A stretch of 64,000 nt of DNA, from the NCBI GenBank assembly GCA_963978905.1, contig OZ022260.1, positions 39,616,259-39,680,258 of the forward strand, in the 5' to 3' direction. Below the pieces are notes generated by a model. That model ran no database searches. It was not told the DNA's origin and saw only the letters and a list, made by a program, of their open reading frames with translations. A program made the position numbers and the translations under genes. Positions 35,501 through 45,790 of the stretch are shown here, piece by piece (the first letter of the stretch is position 1; the number at the start of each line of letters is the position of its first letter). The stretch comes from Trichostrongylus colubriformis (taxonomy: Eukaryota > Nematoda > Chromadorea > Rhabditida > Trichostrongylidae).

Positions 35501-38500
35501 GGGGTGGGTATTGGTTGGCTCAAATTCAATCGAAACACAAGCCTAGGCACAGTCCATTTCGGAGCGCCTGATAGGGCGTGGCCTACGGACTTGGGTGAGA
35601 GTGTACCAAACTCTCTCACTTCGCCACACACTCTCACTCTCGCCACTCACCCAAGTCCGTAGGCCACTTGGGTGAGTGGCGAGAGTGAGAGTGTGTGGCG
35701 AAGTGAGAGAGTTTGGTACACTCTCACCCAAGTCCGTAGGCCACGCCCAGCCAGGCGCTCTGAAGTGGAGTATAAAGCACTGTGTTCGAGACGGACTTTG
35801 GAAAAATAATTGAATCAGATATCAACCGCTAAAAGCATAGAACTTCTATCAGTTGAACCTTAACAAGATGTTTGAAAGGGAATCAGAGTGCGGAAAGTAA
35901 TTACTATTGATCATTCTCTCTCGCTTCCTGCATGTTCTACAGATTTTCCATACAGGATTTGAATGCGAGTAGGGCAGTGTTCACCTGGCATACCATAATG
36001 AAAGCGCTAGCTGCTCACCTTCCATGCAATGACCGCTCCCCAGTCGTGTCCCATTAAATAGACTTTCGAATAACCTAAAATAAATATACTTACAAGTTTT
36101 AGAATTTGAAAAGGCGTTGCACAATTCTTGAAGCTTTTATGTTTTGACAGAATAGACTCGGAGAGCGCAGTGGCTAAGGGAGCGCCACGTTGCACCTTCT
36201 CAGTCGACTAAATGAATGAATAAAAACACAAATTAAAAAAAAAAATCAGCAATAAAAGTCCTAACCAAGAGCTTCTATGAGTTCTTTGATGTCATGAACA
36301 AGCAAATCAGTATTGTACGCTTCAACATTATGTGGTTTATCCGAAAGATTATATCCTCTCTGATCGACCGCCACACATCTGAAACATCGTATATTTACTT
36401 ATTTATTTATTTATTTATTTCAGAGAACAACAAACACTCAATATATTACACAAAAGAGTAGTGAAGTTGTTTAAAGGCACAGTTCACGATAATATGATTA
36501 TCTTGATTCCTTCCCCGAGTAGATAGCCGCTTTCACAAGAGCAACATGGGTGCCATCACCGCGGCGTGAGGGTGAGTGCTAAACACGTGAAGAACCCGTA
36601 AATGAGATGACGGCCACCCTCTCAAGATTACCCACACCTATCTTACGATTTGCCAGCAGGGAAGCGGTGGCATATACGTGTATAAGAGGCATGATATCGA
36701 CTGCGATAAGAAAAGATAGGGAAAATTTCCATAGGAACAGCGATCTTATCGGATGATATTATCACGCAAAAACTTGTCGAAAGTTTGCCTCTTGTCTGAA
36801 GGCTCGTCGAAGCCAAAGGTCAGAGGCACCTAATTACCATGGTTTTTGAAAGAATTATTCGGCTCTTTCTTCACTTATGTGTTCTTCAGCACCTCCAGAG
36901 TCCTTATGGAGCGAGACGACGCACGAAAATTATCGTGAATTGTGCCTTTAAAGCAGTTGCCATACTATAAACTAATCAAACAATTCCGTTTTTATTACGA
37001 TAATCAGTTCCTCCTTCATCTTTTATGATCAAAAGGTAATCAATAAAACCGGAAAGAACTACCTACACTTATCAGCGAAGTATTTTAATTGATATCGCCA
37101 TCATCTTTTATGATCAAAAGGTAATCAATAAAACCGGAAAGAACTACCTATACTTATCAGCGAAATATTTTAATTGATATCGCCATGAGTACCAAAATTC
37201 AGGAAATCCGTGAAGCATCAATAACAAAGTTTTGTGTTCGGCTCCAGTTTGAACATAGTGCAGACGAACACTCTGAACAACATGTCAGCTTTATGACAGC
37301 TGAAAATGAAACTGGATATGAATATGATAAATCGACTTTTTAGGACCTCTAAGGAGAAAAAACTTTTCAGCAATAAGAGCACTGCAAATTGCTTCTCTTT
37401 TCTTAAAGGTTGTAAACTCCCCAATGACGTGGGCCAGATAACTTCGCAGCGCGACGTTTTCCCAGGAAAATTTCCAGGAATTATCTATGCCAGTGTTGCG
37501 TTTCCAAGAAATCTAAAGAAATACAAAGCAAGACTGGAACAGATGGTCAAATGACTCCTTATGCTGAGGCAGGTACCTAGCACGATAGCATGTGTCGTCG
37601 TGCTCACTCTCACTTGAGCATGCTATTTTCGCTCTGCAACGCTGATTCACAGTCTGTCATCACTCACGGGCCGTTAGTTGCAGACGGAAAATAGCACGCT
37701 TCAGTGAGAGTGCGTACAACGACGCGTAGGATTCCATGATGGCGTGAATCGCATGTTCGCAAAGAATGAACGCAGCCTAAAACAACGATGCGGTCTCTCA
37801 TACGTACAACCAGAGTCAAGCAAGGGCTGCGAGTAATTCGAGTTAGAATAGAGAGGTCGTATTAAGGGATAAAACTCCTCGATTCCTTTCGCACTCATTT
37901 TCCTGTTTATGTAGGCACTCTGTGGCTAACAGAGTTTCACACAACTAATGTGGTCGGCATTCTGCAACTTTTAAAGGAGTCGTCCACGGAAAATGAGTTC
38001 TTCTGTTACCCATATAATTTTGTTGTATTTGCCTAATATGAGCCGCAATGCAAAATTTCACGCAAAAAATGTGAATCCGGTCAAGTTACAGAACCACAAA
38101 GTCTTGGCCGGGTGGACGGGGCCTCCGAAAAGTACCCGTCCCGTCGTTTGCCGCGGTCGGAGAAGCATTGTAGGAACAGAAGGTTACGTAAACAGTCCCA
38201 CTCTCCGTTCTCAACAGCGGTGAATGACGGGACGGGGCTTTCAATGGAGGCCCCGCCCGTCCGGCCGAGAGTTTGCGATGCTGTATCTAGCCGAATTCTC
38301 ACTTTTTCGCGTGAAACTATGCATGCGGCCCTTATCAGGCAAATACATCATGAATATATGGGTAACAAAGAAACTCATTTTTCTGTAGATGATTCCTTTG
38401 AATAAGATAAACGGTTTTTACATCCTATTTCGAATTTGATATGTATGCCATTAGAATCCTTTCGCAGGAAGCATGGCCACGTGCTAAGTCTGCAGACTGA

Positions 38501-39008
38501 CTATAACACTATAGCTTTATGCAACAAAAAACATGGCAGTCAGGGCATTTTAACGCGAATGCCAACTAGCACACTCAAGATTCTACCCATCCCAGGTAAC
38601 CCAGGTAACCCTACCCTAGGTATTTAGGCCACTTACCCGAGATAACGCCAATATTCAATTGGTAGACACTCAAATAATTACTTCCATCTCTTACTTTTAT
38701 ACCTGTATACACAGAAGTATCCATCTAAGAAAAAAACAAGAAAGGGATATGGAGGGAGGGTGCAAGGAAAGAAATAAAACATACCGAAAATTATATGCAG
38801 AGAGAAACAATGGAGAAATTACCTTCAACTGAACATAGTGCTCATCCCATCCATCCAGACATTTTGGCCTCGGGTGCTCCTTCGGTGTGAAACACTCCCC
38901 ACCGTAGAGAACACGATCTTTGGCCAATCCTATGAGAGTAACTGTTGTCCAGACGAGCTCCTGAAGTCTAAACAACACCGTGCGGATCACCGTGGTCCAT
39001 AAACCCAT
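29555..39008 (-). CDS. Epoxide hydrolase, alpha/beta-hydrolase fold (EPHX4/CEEH type)
   Basis: Nine exons, all GT-AG with matching phases: 38823-39008, 37148-37272, 36266-36378, 36019-36074, 33975-34087, 32545-32711, 29936-30015, 29763-29834, 29555-29689. The 1047-nt reading frame gives 348 aa, close to human EPHX4. Residues 1-30 are hydrophobic, fitting an N-terminal membrane anchor. Motifs: oxyanion loop [11 protein letters not shown] (83-93), [11 protein letters not shown] (109-119), nucleophile Asp152 in GHDWG, NVPHP (176-180), cap-domain NYYRN (261-265), acid Asp291 in WGDADQF, base His319 in ASHWVMQD. Family reaction: epoxide plus water to vicinal diol through an ester on the nucleophilic Asp; nematode relatives act on epoxy fatty acids. 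Introns hold several MITEs. Exon 2 is partly duplicated in the intron (37021-37105). I am very confident of the family; the substrate is inferred. Confidence 0.93.
30424..30668. mobile_element. MITE family F, copy 2 (epoxide hydrolase intron 6)
   Basis: Shares GTCGTTTGGAATTCCGCTCA and GATTGCAA.TTGGAAGCTCC blocks with 24009-24308, and has inverted GC-rich ends starting GGGTGGGGGTCGACTGGTCG. Confidence 0.65.
30746..30925. mobile_element. Family D hairpin MITE, copy 2 (epoxide hydrolase intron 6)
   Basis: The left end TTAGGCCGCGGTCATACTTT and GACAGGGCGTGGCTGCGTG are mirrored by ACGCAGCCACGCCCTGCCGG..GAGTATGACTGCGGCCTTA. Confidence 0.7.
31120..31368. mobile_element. MITE family L fragment (epoxide hydrolase intron 6)
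   Basis: The right end GTGGTGTGCCTTTAA and the preceding AGGTAAGCGACCACTTTGATCA-like block match the terminus of the element at 50405-50872. GAGCCACGCTGGAAAATTGTT matches the interior of that copy. The left end is not clear. Confidence 0.55.
31453..32170. mobile_element. Family G element with distant ends
   Basis: GGGTATATGTCGTTAGGACA..GAAAATCGCG at the left is mirrored by CGCGATTTTTCTGTCCTAAC..CCCC at the right. The interior (about 650 bp) is mostly AT-rich and unrelated to the short copy at 25479-25708. No transposase frame is visible. Confidence 0.5.
34560..34835 (+). repeat. Dispersed repeat family J, copy 1 (epoxide hydrolase intron 4)
   Basis: Shares ATAGATGCTGTCGTATTTCC, CGCCTCTTGACGGAAAGGTC and TTCACTGTCCTGTTACTAG with 45540-45790, where it lies in the opposite orientation. 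Non-coding. Confidence 0.65.
34985..35110. repeat. Repeat family K fragment (epoxide hydrolase intron 4)
   Basis: Contains AATAGGAACCTAAATCCCCC, TCTTTCGCGCCCCTTTGCATCAC, matching the middle of the copies at 10470, 17342 and 51716. Confidence 0.45.
35574..35748. repeat. Perfect 175-bp hairpin with 82-bp arms
   Basis: The left arm begins GGGCGTGGCCTACGGACTTG; the right arm is its exact inverse, around an 11-base loop TCCGTAGGCCA. The left arm itself begins and ends with an inverted pair (GGCCTACGGACTTGGGTGAG near its start, CTCACCCAAG plus the loop TCCGTAGGCC at its end), so alternative foldings exist. It lies in intron 4 of the epoxide hydrolase. Outside the perfect part, GGAGCGCCTG and CAGGCGCTCT pair imperfectly. 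Confidence 0.9.
36471..36951. mobile_element. TTAA-target MITE M2 (epoxide hydrolase intron 2)
   Basis: TTAAAGGCACAGTTCACGAT at the left and ATCGTGAATTGTGCCTTTAA at the right form an inverted pair bounded by TTAA. No coding sequence. The outer AAAGGCAC is shared with M1, M3, L and the family A ends. Confidence 0.8.
37021..37190 (-). repeat. 85-bp tandem duplication across the exon 2 donor
   Basis: Two 85-bp units (37021-37105 and 37106-37190) differ by two substitutions in the aligned core. The 37106 unit carries the real end of exon 2 and its donor. The other unit repeats the coding tail of exon 2 ([10 protein letters not shown], then Cys instead of Tyr) and a second identical donor, but lacks an acceptor. 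Confidence 0.9.
37971..38402. mobile_element. MITE family B, copy 3 (epoxide hydrolase intron 1)
   Basis: TTAAAGGAGTCGTCCACGGA at the left mirrors TCTGTAGATGATTCCTTTGAA at the right; internal blocks match the other family B copies. The left TTAA and right TGAA suggest a TTAA target. Confidence 0.75.
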
Positions 39009-39021
39009 TCTGGAAAAAATA
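39009..39021 (-). promoter_or_regulatory. Likely spliced-leader acceptor of the epoxide hydrolase
   Basis: Read on the minus strand, TATTTTTTCCAG ends one base before the ATG. A strong acceptor with no upstream coding exon, placed directly at the start codon, is the usual sign of trans-splicing in nematodes. Confidence 0.5.
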
Positions 39022-39444
39022 GGCTTCCACTGGCAAAAATGTCACAATAGGATTATCGATCAACTTAATAGGAAATAGTACGACGGAGAAGGAAGTTAAC
39101 ACCATTGACTTGTTTAGAATGGCATATATAAGGTTATAAGGAAATTCTGGCCGGTTCTGCGCGTTCACAAAAGAAATTCAAATCTGAAAGCGCGTCAGCA
39201 TGTATCAACTCAGCATGTGCTCCTTTAATAGAGAAAAAGTTGCTATTTTTTGGGAGATATACTCTCCTTGGAAGCTACAAGGTTTCCGGATTATTCGGGA
39301 ATTTCGAAGTACTTTTGGATGACTTCACCTCACGAGTTCTTGTTTAGTCGAGTCCCGAAGGCAACCACAAATGTGATTACTGCAAGGGGGAGGGGCGGGT
39401 GGGTAGTTGGATGGAACACTTTGTCCCTGTTTCAGAAGTGCACA
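39022..39444. other. Upstream region of the epoxide hydrolase
   Basis: Presumed promoter region. I see no clear TATA box or other motif. Confidence 0.3.
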
Positions 39445-39745
39445 AATGAGAACGAGTTGCTCGAATTTTCAATTGATCAAATCGCTTCAAAAGGGGCAGA
39501 AAGCGATGCGCGTCAATACCTTCGGGAGATATCTAAGAGTATTGGCTTTCCCCACACAAATGCGGTTGACCACCTCAAGTAGCCTTGATTTGAAAAAACC
39601 CAAGAAATGGTTGCCGCGCGACCTCTCTGAGCAGCATGCTACAGATAAGACTTTTTTCTCTCGGTGTTTCGCTTTGTTTCGGATGTGCAATAGAAGAACC
39701 TTTGAATCTGCATTAGACGTTGCAATAGGTGAGTTAAAGTCGCCC
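39445..39745 (+). pseudogene. Mariner transposase remnant (N-terminal half)
   Basis: Two frames together resemble the helix-turn-helix linker of mariner transposases: YLREISKSIGFPHTNAVDHLK (frame 1, to 39582) and then KKPKKWLPRDLSEQHATDK (frame 2, from about 39590). The family pattern is a REL..E.IGVS..TV.RHLK segment followed by G..KKL..W.PHELSE. One frameshift and no catalytic D,D34D block, so it is dead. It lies upstream of and opposite to the epoxide hydrolase. Confidence 0.55.
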
Positions 39746-40102
39746 TTTTGGAGAAATTTCTTCACGCCTTTTTTGGCACTCAGAGGGCCGCTCAGCAAAA
39801 ATGGACGACGGTTATATGTTTATCACAGGTACCCCCATACGATAGGTAAGACCGTTTTTCAAAAATCGCGCCATAACCTGAACTCCCCCGTAAGAAGCAA
39901 AGGTGGAGATGCTGAGTGACCCGAAAACTCGGTAAAAGCGAAAAATGCTAAAAACTCAGATAGAAACATCCCAATGTTAGAACGAATCAAGATACTGGCT
40001 GTTCACACCAAGCTCCAAAAAGATACGTAGATGTAGGTCAAAGAACAATTATACCGTCGTCGCGTACATTTGGGGGCGGAGCTGAGCATGGTGGGTGGTA
40101 AC
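39746..40102. other. Intergenic, nothing recognised
   Basis: Continues open in one frame to 39919 but without recognisable protein similarity. Confidence 0.35.
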
Positions 40103-42710
40103 GTACAATACCGCTCACATTTTTTGAAAAATCGACGGTGGTCGACGGATTAAACGGCACAAACCGTCGCACAGTCATAACTTCTTAAAAAATGAGTAAA
40201 GTGTGAAGAAATAAGAAGCATTAGATTTGCCTCGATGCGACGAATTCAACGACCTATAGTATGTCAAATTTTAATAAGTAGGTCACCAGCTTCTCGGTAA
40301 AAGCTGCAAAGATTTCTTTAATTTTACCCTCAGGCGAGACTCCGACTTTTTTTGGCTTACATTCACATCTTCATTTGTTACTCGCCCACGTTCTGCCAAA
40401 CATCTTTTTTTTTAGTGAGCTATCTCCAAGTTTCAGGATACTTTTCAGCACCAAATTCCACGACATTTTCGAGAGTCTTTAAGCTCATTCCGTCAGAATC
40501 GGTGGACAAATTGAGAAGATAATTCACCTATCACAAAGTACTCGCTACGTACTGCAAGAACCACCTTGACTTCCGAATTGCAGGCAAGCGCTTCTTCTGT
40601 GATGAAGCATCAAACATCGGTAAACGGCGTACTTTGAACTCTGAATAATTTCCCTTCTCTTTCCTAAAATAACATTTTGATCAATGAAAATAGCATGATG
40701 TCTTCGAATACAACATCCTACACTTCCAGAAAATGAAAGCGGCATTCAAACAATGCCCAGAATCATGAATTTAAAACGAATGTTAATTGCATATGAAAGT
40801 ATGAATATGGGTAAACACTAATTAATTTCATACGAAATCTATACTGCCGCATTCAGTGTCAAAAAAGCTCTTCATTGGTGTGAAGATCATTTCACTGCGT
40901 AAGTTTTGAACTTTTACCATTGTTCTTGTACTTTTTTCGAGTGTTGTCAGCTCCAACGCCGCTTGCTGACCCCTTAATTACTGTGCAACGCCCAGCGCAG
41001 ATGAGGTCAGTAATAACTCGCGGTATTATCACATCACATGAATGCATACTATTGACCTTCAGAGCCGATTACTGTCCCTTCGAACCAAAGGAACTGGTTC
41101 GCAGCCTCGTACAGTTTAGCTTAGATGGTAGTTTTTTTTTAAGAAGAATTCCTTCAAATATATTATAAAGTGTGTTGTATGACTTGTATATTATAAAGTG
41201 TGTTGTATGATTTGAACTTTTATGAGTGATTTTCTGTTTTAACAGTTCATCATAGATCGGTGGTTACGAATTTCTAGTTTGTGTATTTATCATTCGAATA
41301 AGTAATTTCTGCATTGTGTGCATTGATGCCAGCACGATGATGTGGAAAAGTTCACGATAATTCTGCAGCGCACTTGTTCTAACGTGTCAGCCATCCAAAT
41401 TATTATTGAAATGAACTGTGAGAGTTTCCAGATTGCCAACAATTCAGTCCGTTATCACTAGGCTCAGTACGGAGTTGCCTTATCAACCGGTCGGATGGCG
41501 CAGGCCGAGTGACCGCTGTTCGCAGGCACTCATGAAGTGATGATTCGTAGGGGTGCGAATCCTCTGGTGCAAGCAACGTTTGCAAACGTGTGTTCGCGAT
41601 TGGTTGGGTACTCCTGCGTTCTTCCCACTGGTCATTAGAACAAAACTGCGGACCAGTTCCTTCGGTTCGAAGGAACTGGCCCTCCAGTCCCCTGAAAAGA
41701 AGGGAAAGGGACTGGGGGGATCATTGAGTAAGAATAGTAAGCGGTTTTGAAGGTTAATAGTGTGCATTGATTTGATGTGGTAATACCTCGAGGCACTAAC
41801 CTCATCTGTCCTGCGCGCCGCAGAGTAATTAAGAGGTCAGCAAGCGGTGTTGGAGCCGACAACGCTTGAAAAGAATACAAGAACAATGGTAAAAGTCCAA
41901 AACTTTCGCAGTGAAATGATCTTTACACTAATGAAGAGCTTTTTTGACACTGAATGCGGTAGTATAGGTTTTGTCTGAAACTAACTGGTGTTTATCCATA
42001 TACTACTTTCATGTGCAATTGCATTCGTTTTAAATTCATGATTCTGGGCATTGTTTGAATGCCGCTTTCATTTTCCGGGAGTGTAAGATGTTGTATTCAA
42101 AGTCTTCATGCTTTTTTTATTGATCAAAATGTTATTTTAGGAAAGAGAAGGGGAATTATTTAGAGTTTAAAGTACGCCTTTTACCGATGTTTGATGCTTC
42201 ATCACAGAAGAAGCGCTTGCCTGCAATTCGGAAGTCAAGGTGGTTCTTGCAGTACGTAGCGAGTACTTTGTGATAGGTGAATTATCTTCTCAATTTGTCC
42301 ACCGATTCTGACGGAATGAGCTTAAAGACTCTCGAAAATGTCGTGGAATTTGGTGCTGAAAAGTATCCTGAAACTTGGAGATAGCTCACTAAAAAAAGAT
42401 GTTTGTGCAGAACGTGGGCGAGTAACAAATGAACACGTGAGTGTAAGACGAAAAAAAGTCGGAGTCTTGCCTGAGGGTAATGAGGGTAAAATTGAAGAAA
42501 TCTTCGCAGCTTTTACCGAGAAGCTGGTGACCCACCTATTAAAATTTGACACACTATAGCTCGTTGAATTCGTCGCATTGAGGCAAATCTAATGCTTCTA
42601 ATTTCTTCCCATTTTACTCATTTTTAAAGAAGTTATGACTGTGCGACGGTTTGTGCCGTTTAATCCGTCGACCACCGTCGATTTTTCAAAAAATGTGAGC
42701 GGTATTGTAC
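40103..42710. repeat. 2.6-kb long inverted repeat with about 1-kb arms
   Basis: The left arm starts GTACAATACCGCTCAC and the right arm ends GTGAGCGGTATTGTAC. Matching continues to about 41110 on the left and about 41640 on the right, with several percent mismatches and small indels (for example GAGGGTAAT added on the right at 42481). The arm tip carries TGTGCGACGGTTTGTGCCGT. Both arms translate, outward, to a protein-like stretch (FDASSQKKRLPAIRKSRW, in frame with QYVASTL before a stop), suggesting the arms were once coding. This may be a long-terminal-inverted-repeat transposon or two facing copies of one element. Confidence 0.8.
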
Positions 42711-43014
42711 ATCTTTGGAATATAACAATGCGACTTATGAATACGGCTTTTACAGATTGTACAACACGGATCGTCTGCAACGGCAACCTGCTTTCCTTAC
42801 TTACTCCAACAAATTATTGTGTCCATTGTTTACGAAATGTTTTTTAATAAAGTCAATCAGGGCTCACTTTCAGAATAAATAACGCGCACATAAAAATCAG
42901 ACTTTAAACTCATGTCCCACTTCTAACTCTGGGCTCTGATCAGTCGATTGATCTGATTTAATCGATGCTAAAATCTTTGATCATCTGAAGGCTTGCAGTT
43001 GTAGCGCAATCTAT

Positions 43015-43507
43015 GATTCGAGGACAAGTGAGCACCTGCCCAAACAGCCTCTGAACCGAGGTATTGTACGCTTTGCCTCGATTTTTACATAATGCGCCAC
43101 GATTCAAAGCATGGTCGGATTTGCAATGGTATTTGAGTGTGATCAGTCTATATGATGACGCATCAGTGACGCAAATGATAAGAATGTCGGTGTTTACCCG
43201 TGCCAGACTTCATGCTATCAACCGACTATGAAGGGAGGCTTTGGATGGTATGGGTAGGGTTCAATCCTAGATTCAATAGGAGACGAATCACTGAAACAGA
43301 AGATAGGGATTTTGAAATAGGGATTTTTTGAGAACACTTCCACTCTAAGAGAAGCACTGAAAAGAGACTTTTCGTTACTAATAATTCGAGAACAAGTGGC
43401 CAACTGTCGTACGGTCTCTGAACCGAGAGATTGCACGCTCAGCCCGATTTTTACATAATGCGCCACGCGTTCAACGCACGGTCGGAATTGCAATGGTGTT
43501 TGGGTGC
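43015..43507 (+). repeat. Two direct repeats of about 125 bp, 367 bp apart
   Basis: Copies at 43015-43140 and 43383-43507 share ACAAGTG.CCA.CTG, TCTGAACCGAG, CGATTTTTACATAATGCGCC and TTGCAATGGT.TTTG. The spacer is unrecognised. It could be a segmental tandem duplication or short terminal direct repeats. Confidence 0.65.
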
Positions 43508-44477
43508 CACACCTTAATTTAACTCCTGGAAAACCAAACAGTCCTCATCAAGCGTCCCGTAAACCTTGGACGGAGACCCGCCTATTTTCGCCCAAGAAGT
43601 ATTAGATGTGACTGAGCATGGAATGTTCTTTGTAAATCAGGAATAATATATTATTTTTTAGTATATGACATACGAATATATTTTAGCGATCGCGAAAACA
43701 TATCCAAATTTCGAGTAAACCTCTACATAAATGATAATAATTGGTAAATGAGATACATATGAATACATTATATTCACTATACATATTATATATTATGCGA
43801 TATTAATGCGTGTAAAGCGCAGTAAAGAGAATTATTAAGTGTGAAAGAAACTTTGCCAAAGCCAAAAAGATAGCAGAGCTAATCGCGAATCAATGTAACC
43901 ATGTCCCATAACTGAATCGATAGGAAGAAGTGGAAAAACAAAAGTGTAAACAAAAACGAACTGAGTGCTGCTTATGAGACGAAGGGCAATGGGAAAGCGA
44001 TGGGACGTCGTATAGCAAATGGGGTCGAGCGGCGGCACCAACTTGCAACTGTGATGAAGTCACCACGATCAATAATCATTTGTGCTAAGAATGTCTGATT
44101 TCGATGGCCCCGTCTTCATCAAATGCATCACAGTGCGTACGTCTCCCACTAGTATCTTCACTTGTTTTGTTAATTTACACAAAAAAATCACCGCTGTTGC
44201 AAAAAGTTTCAAATTGAATATTAGTAGATCCGAATGAATAGGGGCCGGTCGACTTTAGCTCAAAGGCCGTGGGTGTTGTGCCATACTCATTCTGAGAATT
44301 CACGTAACAAAATTACTAATGGTATCCCCGTGATATAGAAAAGGTGGAGATGTCGGTGGGTGGTTTTTTATAATTTTTCGAAACCCGATTGATACAAAAT
44401 TTGTGCCCTGACAAAGGTGATGCTCTGTTGATGTTCATGGCAGATCTCCCATCTTCTTTACTAGTTTGCTTACTGCT
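43508..44477. other. Intergenic, nothing recognised
   Basis: AT-rich around 43640-43800. No gene supported. Confidence 0.4.
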
Positions 44478-44690
44478 ATGTCAGCCGCGGTCGGAGAGGT
44501 ATAACGGGAACAGAAAGTTACCTAAACGACCCCTCCGACTGCAGCGGGCATTTACTCTGAGGCCTCGCTACTTCGGCCACATCCTTGAGGAGCTCTATCT
44601 TACCCGAATTCCCACTTTTTTGAGTGAAACCCTGCATGCGGCGCGTATTAAACAAATACAACACAAAAATGTGGGTTGTTTTCCTCTATC
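44478..44690. mobile_element. MITE family B fragment
   Basis: CAGCCGCGGTCGGAGAGGTA, AACAGAAAGTTACCTAAACG and AACAAATACAACACAAAAAT blocks match the right two thirds of family B. The left end is missing. Confidence 0.55.
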
Positions 44691-45246
44691 GAGTGTCTTG
44701 TCATAATCACTCAATACACAAACATATTCCGATAATGATAAACAAACACACAAAGTTAGTGGTTTATAAAATAGAAGGTTGGCTTATCAGTGCTCACGTT
44801 CAGGGCACTACCAAAAGGATGGTATTAGCATTATAACAGCAAAAAGGCCGGTAAATAAAAAAGAAGGTACGAATACGCAAGTAAAACCAGTTGAACGTTG
44901 AGCAAGAAATGGTGGAAATGGCAAAAGATATGCTCGAACTGTGGGTACTCGGAGCAACTCTCGAATAATGGCAGGCATTGGGCATTCTTTGAAAAAAAAT
45001 TGTACAAAAGAACACTTTGTTGCCACGGCTCCTTTACGCGAGTCGTTGCAGTAGGACGTTACAGAGGCTTTGTACGACTGAACGGTAGAATCTGTGCAAA
45101 CCTAAAAACTCATCACACCTCCGATATAGGTATTGGGTACCTTCTCACAAAGGAGAAAACGAATTTCCTTGAAGACACCATTATACACAGTGCAGAAAAT
45201 CAGAGCTGAGAAGACATCCTTATTGTCGCGACCTTTCTTGAATGTG
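44691..45246. other. Intergenic, nothing recognised
   Basis: No gene, RNA or repeat ends recognised. Confidence 0.35.
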
Positions 45247-45366
45247 TTTCAGCCATATGGCAGCCGATGGCCGAGTAGTTGCGTAGGCGCGGCAGCATTT
45301 AACGACTTTCAGCCATATGGCTGCCGATGGCCGAGTAGTTGCGTAGGCGCGGCAGCATTTAACGAC
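45247..45366 (+). repeat. Tandem 60-bp duplication
   Basis: Two adjacent 60-bp units, each beginning TTTCAGCCATATGG and containing GCCGATGGCCGAGTAGTTGC, differ at one position. Overlapping translated frames simply reflect the repeat. Confidence 0.9.
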
Positions 45367-45539
45367 TGGCTGGCATAGCTGCCCTGCCCCTTGTAACACC
45401 TCCAGAAGTGATGCAGATGGCGTGAATGCACGTGCCCACAGATGAGAAGGAGTGCTATTTCTCGGGTTTTTCGTTTCCCTTCTCTCCATCGCTGCACTAC
45501 TTAAAGGCAGCTTTAGGGAAAATTCGGACGGAAAGTAAA

Positions 45540-45790
45540 AGAAGTAGTGATCATGAAAGCCGAGATGTCTAGTAACAGGACAGTGGAGAAAAAACGAATA
45601 GAAATGGCCAAAAACCCGAGAAATAGGACCCCTTCCCACCGTTGGTTCTAGGCGCGGACGACCTTTCCGTCAAGAGGCGGGTAGTCCGCATAGGTTTCCC
45701 ATTGACAATACCAAGACGTAAACATGAAGGAATGTTTGGAAATGCGACAGCATCTATTTCCATGTGGTGAGCTTCAAGCTAAAAGTGAGA
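45540..45790 (-). repeat. Repeat family J, copy 2
   Basis: Inverse of 34560-34835: CTAGTAACAGGACAGTG, GACCTTTCCGTCAAGAGGCG and GGAAATGCGACAGCATCTAT. Confidence 0.65.

Noticed and set aside
36379..38822. Apparent loss of the HGFP (oxyanion) exon of the epoxide hydrolase
   Set aside because: On closer reading the exon is present at 37148-37272 with acceptor TTGTTCAG and a correct donor; the neighbouring tandem duplication had obscured it.
39407..39919. 170-codon ORF as an intact gene
   Set aside because: Only the middle resembles a mariner transposase, and the preceding part of that protein is in another frame, so it is a frameshifted remnant.
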